From the NCBI GenBank assembly GCA_002505405.1, contig DAVD01000026.1:1-10813 (forward strand): a stretch of DNA of 10,813 nucleotides, in the 5' to 3' direction. Shown in pieces: positions 6,983 to 10,813 of this stretch. Both the position numbers and the translations under genes were made by a program. Under the pieces are notes generated by a model that saw only the letters and a program-made list of their open reading frames with translations, did no database searches and had not been told where the DNA came from. The DNA comes from Candidatus Poseidonia alphae. Lineage in GTDB: Archaea; Thermoplasmatota; Poseidoniia; Poseidoniales; Poseidoniaceae. Position 1 is the stretch's first letter, and every line of letters begins with the position of its first letter.

Positions 6983-8140
6983 TTAGACGCCACCCAACAA
7001 GATGATGGGTGCAACCCAAGCTCCAGCCATGGACCCTAAATTGGTAAGAGCGGTAACCAACAGAACCTTGCCGGCGGGATTGGACCAAAATGCAGAAAAA
7101 TCATCCAACTTCAAAAATTTCTGTAAATCATCTGCCGTTGGCTCTGCAACTTTGAGTTGAACGTAACCAGCAAACCAACCTGCAGCCAACGCCGGGTTCA
7201 GTGAAGTGATTGGAGACGCTGCTGCGGCGGTGAGAATCGCCCAAGGGTGGCCACGGGCAATAATGCATCCAACAGCTGCAAAGACAGCGTTTGCAATCGC
7301 CCATACTGTGAAGAACTCTAACCAGTCCACACCTTCCCCTTTTGAAACGAAAACGGCGATGGCTGAGATGAGAATAAGAGGCATGGCCCAAGGAAGCATT
7401 CGTGCTATTCGGGAACGTTCGGGGAGCGTGGAAAATTCTTCAAGTTCATGAGCAGGTGCGGGCTCAACCATCTTCTTGGCCACGCCTTTCAAATGACCTG
7501 CACCAAGAACTGCTAGAACTTTCTTATTCGGGTCAAGTTCTGCTAATTTCCCTGAAATGTAAGCATCTCGTTCATCGATGAGAACTGTTCCTGCCCCTGG
7601 CGAGAATTCTTTCAACTCCTCCATCATTGAAGAGAGCATGTCGGAATCCCGAAGCAACTCGTTCACATCGACCTCATGATCGTCTTCCTCCTCATCCTCA
7701 AGAAGTGACCTGAGAAGACGCCACTTTTCTCGGAATTTCATTTTACGCCAAGCACGGCGCAAAGTGACCTGAATGTCACGGTCAACCAGAGCAATCTCAC
7801 AGCCTGCTTCTTTTCCAATGTTGACCGCTGCAAGCAATTCTGCACCGGGTTGTTGACCTTCATCCAGTCCGAGTTTGCGCTGTTCTGCAGAAAGCATGGA
7901 TTGCAACAAGACCATGGGTGCTTTTCCTTCTTTCACGACTTTGAGCAGTCCTTCTTTGTCCAAACGGCGATCACTGATGAGCGTCTCATAGCGTCCTTGA
8001 CACAACTCTACCGCCACGATATCAGGCTGATAAACAGCGATTTGCTCCATCACTGCTTCAACCGATGCGGTCGCAATGTGGGCAGTGCCCAACAGACGAA
8101 GTCGGTCGTTAACATCAATCAGCGGAGTTTCTTCACTCAC
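6983..8140 (-). CDS. TraB/PrgY-family membrane protein
   Basis: The 385-residue protein has an N-terminal TraB domain and a C-terminal membrane part. Family motifs are LGTAHIATASVEAV (17-30, His21), VELCQGRY (44-51), ALVDRDIQVTLRRAW (117-131), DERDAYISGKL (189-199) and LGAGHLKG (212-219, His216). A highly acidic stretch (148-158, Glu/Asp-rich) interrupts the soluble domain. Hydrophobic segments lie at about 249-265, 275-294, 300-325 and 358-383. The family includes PrgY of Enterococcus, which limits pheromone signalling, and is related to the Tiki/GumN metal-dependent protease group. Whether this archaeal member is a protease is not shown by the sequence. The start is GTG at 8140, with GAGGTGA four bases ahead. 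It lies 57 bp downstream of lemA on the same strand, so an operon is likely. Confidence 0.9.
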   Translation of the reverse strand: MSEETPLIDVNDRLRLLGTAHIATASVEAVMEQIAVYQPDIVAVELCQGRYETLISDRRLDKEGLLKVVKEGKAPMVLLQSMLSAEQRKLGLDEGQQPGAELLAAVNIGKEAGCEIALVDRDIQVTLRRAWRKMKFREKWRLLRSLLEDEEEDDHEVDVNELLRDSDMLSSMMEELKEFSPGAGTVLIDERDAYISGKLAELDPNKKVLAVLGAGHLKGVAKKMVEPAPAHELEEFSTLPERSRIARMLPWAMPLILISAIAVFVSKGEGVDWLEFFTVWAIANAVFAAVGCIIARGHPWAILTAAAASPITSLNPALAAGWFAGYVQLKVAEPTADDLQKFLKLDDFSAFWSNPAGKVLLVTALTNLGSMAGAWVAPIILLGGV

Positions 8141-8144
8141 GCTT

Positions 8145-8151
8145 TCACCTC
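8145..8151 (-). promoter_or_regulatory. Shine-Dalgarno for the TraB-family gene
   Basis: GAGGTGA on the minus strand, four bases before a GTG codon at 8140. It supports the GTG start and independent translation of this second gene of the lemA unit. Confidence 0.65.
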
Positions 8152-8197
8152 AATTTCAGTCATCCAATGGAATAGCCCAGCGGGCAAGAGTCAATCC

Positions 8198-8773
8198 TCA
8201 GAAGGTAATTTCTACGTTCTCTCGGACGTGAGCTGCAACGGTCCAAAGTTCTCGGCGCACGCATCCCTTGAAGTTGGCAACGATGCTGGCAGGGATCATC
8301 TGAATCGCCTTGTTGAAGTTGGTGGATGCAGCGTTGTAGAATTCACGGCGGTCTGCAATTTGGTTCTCCAAAGAAACCAGTTTGTTTTGAAGGTCCATGA
8401 AGTTCGCATTCGCTTTCAGATCCGGGTATTGTTCTGCAACCATGTTGATACGAGGCATCATTCCAGAGAGCAAACCTTCAGCGGCAGCGACTCCTGCTAC
8501 GTCACCACGGGCCAATGCACCAGCTGCTGCTTGGCGAGCCTTTGCAAATTCTTGGAAAATACCAGCCTCATGCTCGGCGTAGCGCCCAACAATCTTGACA
8601 AGGTTCGGAATCATATCATACCGCTGATTCAGCAATACATCAATGTCCGACCACGATTTGTTAGCGTTCTCTTCAAGTCGAATGAATCGGTTCCAGGTTG
8701 AGAAGAACCAAACGATAAGAATCAAAATTACAATTGCTGCAATTGCCGCAGCGACATACGTCATGTTTACCAT
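8198..8773 (-). CDS. lemA: LemA family protein
   Basis: Read from the ATG at 8773 the protein is 191 residues, normal for the family. One N-terminal membrane helix (about 6-25) is followed by a largely helical domain with the LemA signature. The signature residues are FIRLEENANKSWSDIDVLL (30-48), NQRYDMIPNLV (49-59), and YAEHEAGIFQEFAKAR (65-80). YPDLKANANF (116-125) and LENQIADRREFYNAA (135-149) follow. Such proteins are membrane-anchored with the helical bundle outside the cytoplasm; the biochemical role is unknown. The open frame extends to a TTG at 8791, but GAGGG (8784-8780) lies six bases before the ATG at 8773, which is therefore preferred; ATGs at 8779 and 8764 are further options. 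It heads a two-gene unit with the TraB-family gene and is divergent from the TauE/SafE gene. Confidence 0.95.
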   Translation of the reverse strand: MVNMTYVAAAIAAIVILILIVWFFSTWNRFIRLEENANKSWSDIDVLLNQRYDMIPNLVKIVGRYAEHEAGIFQEFAKARQAAAGALARGDVAGVAAAEGLLSGMMPRINMVAEQYPDLKANANFMDLQNKLVSLENQIADRREFYNAASTNFNKAIQMIPASIVANFKGCVRRELWTVAAHVRENVEITF

Positions 8774-8779
8774 GTTCAT

Positions 8780-8784
8780 CCCTC
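8780..8784 (-). promoter_or_regulatory. Shine-Dalgarno for lemA
   Basis: GAGGG on the minus strand, six bases before the ATG at 8773. A TATA-like GTATTGAA within TTCAGTATTGAA (8812-8823) lies about 45 bases upstream of the start. It would place transcription initiation near 8790, leaving this site in a short leader. Confidence 0.45.
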
Positions 8785-8864
8785 GTTTCAATTCGTACTT
8801 GAAACCTTCTCTTCAATACTGAATCCAATGAGCAAGATGATGAACATTAACATGGTGGCCGGAG

Positions 8865-8883
8865 CAAGGGTCCCTTGATTCAA
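8865..8883. promoter_or_regulatory. Two overlapping palindromes between lemA and the TauE/SafE gene
   Basis: CAAGGG-T-CCCTTG (8865-8877) is a perfect palindrome with 6-bp arms around one base. TTGA-T-TCAA (8875-8883) is a second with 4-bp arms, sharing TTG with the first. They end two or three bases before a TATA-like CTTTATGA and lie midway in a 140-bp divergent gap. The position suits a dimeric regulator acting on the transporter gene or on both directions. A one-base centre is too small for an RNA hairpin of the full arms, so a DNA site is the better reading. Function is inferred only. Confidence 0.35.
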
Positions 8884-8884
8884 C

Positions 8885-8892
8885 CTTTATGA
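8885..8892 (+). promoter_or_regulatory. TATA-like element of the TauE/SafE gene
   Basis: CTTTATGA; its TTATGA starts 27 bases before the ATG at 8914, nearly the same placement as the TTATGA ahead of folP. With no Shine-Dalgarno before 8914, the transcript may be leaderless. The A/T content is modest for an archaeal TATA box, so confidence is low. Confidence 0.3.
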
Positions 8893-8913
8893 GTCAGAAA
8901 TCAACCGCTCGAG

Positions 8914-9738
8914 ATGAATACAATGTTTGACACAGCCCTCATCTTTTTTGGAGTCTTCTGCATCGCTTTTGCCTTCGCTCCGGTAGGACTTGGCGGGGGG
9001 TTGCTTTTCGTTCCCCTTTTGCATTACGGGGCTGACCTTCCAATCGACGGAACCCTACTTGCCGTATCCTTGACCCTCACAGCCGTTGTAAGTTATGGCA
9101 GTGGTCTTGCACACCGGAAGAAAGGTCACTACGATGACGAGGCCATCAAATCTGCACTTTTCGGTGCGATTCCAGGGGCTTTGGTAGGGGTTGGAATTGT
9201 CGTGCTTCTTGGTGACCATCTTGACACCGTATTCAAGACGGTCAGTATTGTAATCTTGATCTGGGCCCTCATTAAAACGAGGAGAAAAATCGCCTCAACC
9301 GGTTCTAGCGAAACCCATGAACGTTCTGAACCAAGAGAAATACATCATCGAAACCTTAGACTTGGAGCGGCAACAGGAGGCACGCTATCTTCCGTCCTCG
9401 CCATCGGCGCAGGCGTCATTTATGTCCCCGTCCTCCAACAGTATACTGGATTGAGCACCAGAAAATCCATTGGTTCCAGCCTTCACTTGATGATGGTTGT
9501 CGTACCTATTGCTGTCGTGACTCATTTGGCGTTCATTTCTTCCACAGAACGAGAGGCCCTTGTCGAACAAGTGGGCGTTCTGTTTGCACTACCGTTTTTG
9601 ACCTTCATAGGGGCACGTCTGGGAGCACAATTTGGAATGAGGTACATTTCTTCTCAAAACATCATGAAAATCTTCATGACCCTTACAGCGATTGTTTTGA
9701 TCCGTTACCTTTGGGATCTTGGCGGCCTCATTGTTTGA
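8914..9738 (+). CDS. TauE/SafE family membrane transporter
   Basis: A 274-residue membrane protein of the sulfite exporter TauE/SafE family, whose members move sulfur-containing or other small organic anions across the cytoplasmic membrane. The internal duplication is visible. GLGGGLLFVPLL (25-36) in the first half matches GAGVIYVPVLQQYTGLS (166-181) in the second, each followed by a conserved helix (51-64; 187-206). About eight hydrophobic segments lie at 7-36, 44-65, 79-100, 105-121, 149-174, 185-209, 215-237 and 250-273. The halves are joined by a charged loop (122-148) with Glu/Arg and an HH pair. The substrate cannot be told; no sulfur gene is adjacent. The start is ATG 8914; ATG 8923 is also possible, with GAGATGA five bases ahead. 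The 3' end overlaps the thiolase gene by 11 bp. Confidence 0.9.
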   Translation: MNTMFDTALIFFGVFCIAFAFAPVGLGGGLLFVPLLHYGADLPIDGTLLAVSLTLTAVVSYGSGLAHRKKGHYDDEAIKSALFGAIPGALVGVGIVVLLGDHLDTVFKTVSIVILIWALIKTRRKIASTGSSETHERSEPREIHHRNLRLGAATGGTLSSVLAIGAGVIYVPVLQQYTGLSTRKSIGSSLHLMMVVVPIAVVTHLAFISSTEREALVEQVGVLFALPFLTFIGARLGAQFGMRYISSQNIMKIFMTLTAIVLIRYLWDLGGLIV

Positions 9739-10813
9739 TGGATTCGATGACCATTGCAATGCCCTGCCCGCCACCGATGCAAGCGGTAGCAACGCCGTAG
9801 CGCCCACCGCTGCGTTGCAATTCGTAAGCGAGGGTGAGAACCAGACGGGTCCCAGTGGCGGCTAGTGGATGGCCGATACCGACCGCTCCTCCGTTGACAT
9901 TGACCTTCTCAACATCGATTTCCAAGTCTTTGATGCATGCTACAGCTTGACCCGCAAAAGCTTCGTTGATTTCCCAGCGGTCGATATCGTCCACTGTAAG
10001 ACCGGCTTTTTCAAGGGCTTTCCGAGAGGAGGGGACGGGACCGTATGACATGATGGCAGGTTCCAGGCCAACGATACCCCAAGAAACAATTCGTGCAAGG
10101 GGTTGGTCACCGTCTTCTTTTGCCTTGGAAGCAGATTTGATAACGACTGCAGCGGCACCGTCAACAACGCCTGATGCATTACCTGCTGTAACAAAGGATT
10201 CTGGGCCAAACGCAGTGGGAAGGCGAGCCAAACTTTCCTCAGTAGTACCACGAACGACATGGTCCTCATCCTTGTGAGTAAGGACCGTATCGCCACGGCG
10301 GGACGTGATCGTGACAGGAACGATTTCTTGTTCAAAGACATCGTTGTCAATTGAGGCGGCAACACGGGAATGGGAAAGGGCTGCAAAGGCATCAATTTCT
10401 TCCCGAGTCACACTCTTCCGCTTGCAAAGTTCATCAGCAGTCTGTGCCATGAAGAGCCCACAGGTCATGTCTTGGAGGTTGGTCATCATGTAATCTTCAA
10501 CTTTCGGTGAGCGACCGAGTTTCCATCCTTCACGACCTCCACGCATCACGTGCGGTGCTTGAGAGAGGTTCTCCATACCGCCAGAAACAACGGTCTTTGC
10601 CTCATCGAGCATGATCATCTGTGCTCCACTGACGATGGATTGGATTCCAGAACCGCAAATACGAGAAAGTGTAAGCATGGGTACTTCTTGAGGCACACCG
10701 CCTTGCAAACCTGCATGGCGTGCTCCATAAATCGACTGGGCGCATGTTTGGAGCGCATATCCCATCACGATGTGGTCTACGGATTCAGGAGCCGTTCCTG
10801 TTCGCTCGAGGGC
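9728..10813 (-). CDS. Thiolase (acetyl-CoA acetyltransferase type), 5' end outside the window
   Basis: The visible 361 residues cover all but about the first 30 of a usual 390-residue thiolase. The frame stays open to the right edge, beginning ALERTGTAPESVDHIVMG, so the true start lies beyond 10813. The nucleophile Cys is at visible residue 53 in LSRICGSGIQSI. NEAFAGQ (283-289), the His of GGAVGIGHPLAATGTR (His315), and the second catalytic Cys in ATACIGGGQG (Cys345) are all present. The enzyme joins two acetyl-CoA or cleaves 3-ketoacyl-CoA; the sequence alone does not fix the direction. It looks like the PhaA/AtoB/FadA type, not the archaeal acetoacetyl-CoA thiolase that works with HMG-CoA synthase and a DUF35 partner. 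Its TGA lies within the end of the convergent transporter gene. Confidence 0.95.
   Translation of the reverse strand, partial: ALERTGTAPESVDHIVMGYALQTCAQSIYGARHAGLQGGVPQEVPMLTLSRICGSGIQSIVSGAQMIMLDEAKTVVSGGMENLSQAPHVMRGGREGWKLGRSPKVEDYMMTNLQDMTCGLFMAQTADELCKRKSVTREEIDAFAALSHSRVAASIDNDVFEQEIVPVTITSRRGDTVLTHKDEDHVVRGTTEESLARLPTAFGPESFVTAGNASGVVDGAAAVVIKSASKAKEDGDQPLARIVSWGIVGLEPAIMSYGPVPSSRKALEKAGLTVDDIDRWEINEAFAGQAVACIKDLEIDVEKVNVNGGAVGIGHPLAATGTRLVLTLAYELQRSGGRYGVATACIGGGQGIAMVIESIKQ

Noticed and set aside
7850..8701. A 283-codon open frame on the plus strand opposite lemA and the TraB gene
   Set aside because: It runs antisense across two well-recognised genes and their gap. Its translation has no recognisable motif, and its amino-acid make-up (many Cys, His, Ser, Phe) is typical of a shadow frame.
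8774..8791. lemA start at the upstream TTG (8791)
   Set aside because: It would place the GAGGG Shine-Dalgarno inside the coding sequence and uses a rare start; the ATG at 8773 has proper spacing.
9940..10395. A 151-codon minus-strand frame within the thiolase
   Set aside because: It is an out-of-frame overlap on the same strand as a thiolase whose own frame carries every catalytic motif.
1..10813. Mobile elements, CRISPR repeats, tRNA or rRNA genes, defence islands
   Set aside because: I found no transposase, no regularly spaced repeats and no tRNA- or rRNA-like segment; nearly all of the window is taken up by recognised genes.

Overview
The window is about 50% G+C, tightly packed, and most likely chromosomal DNA of a mesophilic euryarchaeon. 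The best single clue is a full-length Trm56-type tRNA 2'-O-methyltransferase, a family I know only from archaea. The company it keeps (bacterial-type dihydropteroate synthase, bacterial-type CarAB, a biosynthetic/degradative-type thiolase, LemA, TauE/SafE) points to the marine Thermoplasmatota, e.g. Marine Group II / Poseidoniales. That lineage assignment is an inference; I could not run a search.

Layout. (1) 38-4689, minus strand: carA then carB, overlapping by one base (TGATG), giving carbamoyl phosphate for pyrimidines and arginine. (2) 4811-6063, minus strand: an unrecognised four-helix membrane protein translationally coupled (ATGA overlap) to trm56. (3) 6116-6979, plus strand: folP, divergent from the membrane protein gene across 52 bp. 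(4) 6983-8773, minus strand: lemA followed by a TraB/PrgY-family membrane protein; the TraB gene meets folP tail to tail with a 3-bp gap. (5) 8914-9738, plus strand: a TauE/SafE transporter divergent from lemA. (6) 9728-10813, minus strand: a thiolase running off the right edge, its 3' end overlapping the transporter gene by 11 bp.

No stretch over 300 bases lacks a gene. The intergenic spaces carry the less ordinary signals: a perfect 7+7 bp inverted repeat upstream of carA, a tandem near-repeat one helical turn apart behind it, a single TATA-like element exactly 29 bases from both start codons in the membrane protein/folP divergent gap, and two overlapping palindromes just upstream of the transporter's TATA-like element. 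TTATG(A/G) lies 27-29 bases ahead of four start codons, suggesting leaderless or near-leaderless transcripts for carA and the transporter, which lack a Shine-Dalgarno. carB, lemA, the TraB gene and folP do have recognisable Shine-Dalgarno sequences.

I see no mobile element, CRISPR array, rRNA or tRNA gene. Most of the window is core metabolism. The parts not already explained by known families are the membrane protein co-translated with trm56 and the candidate operators.
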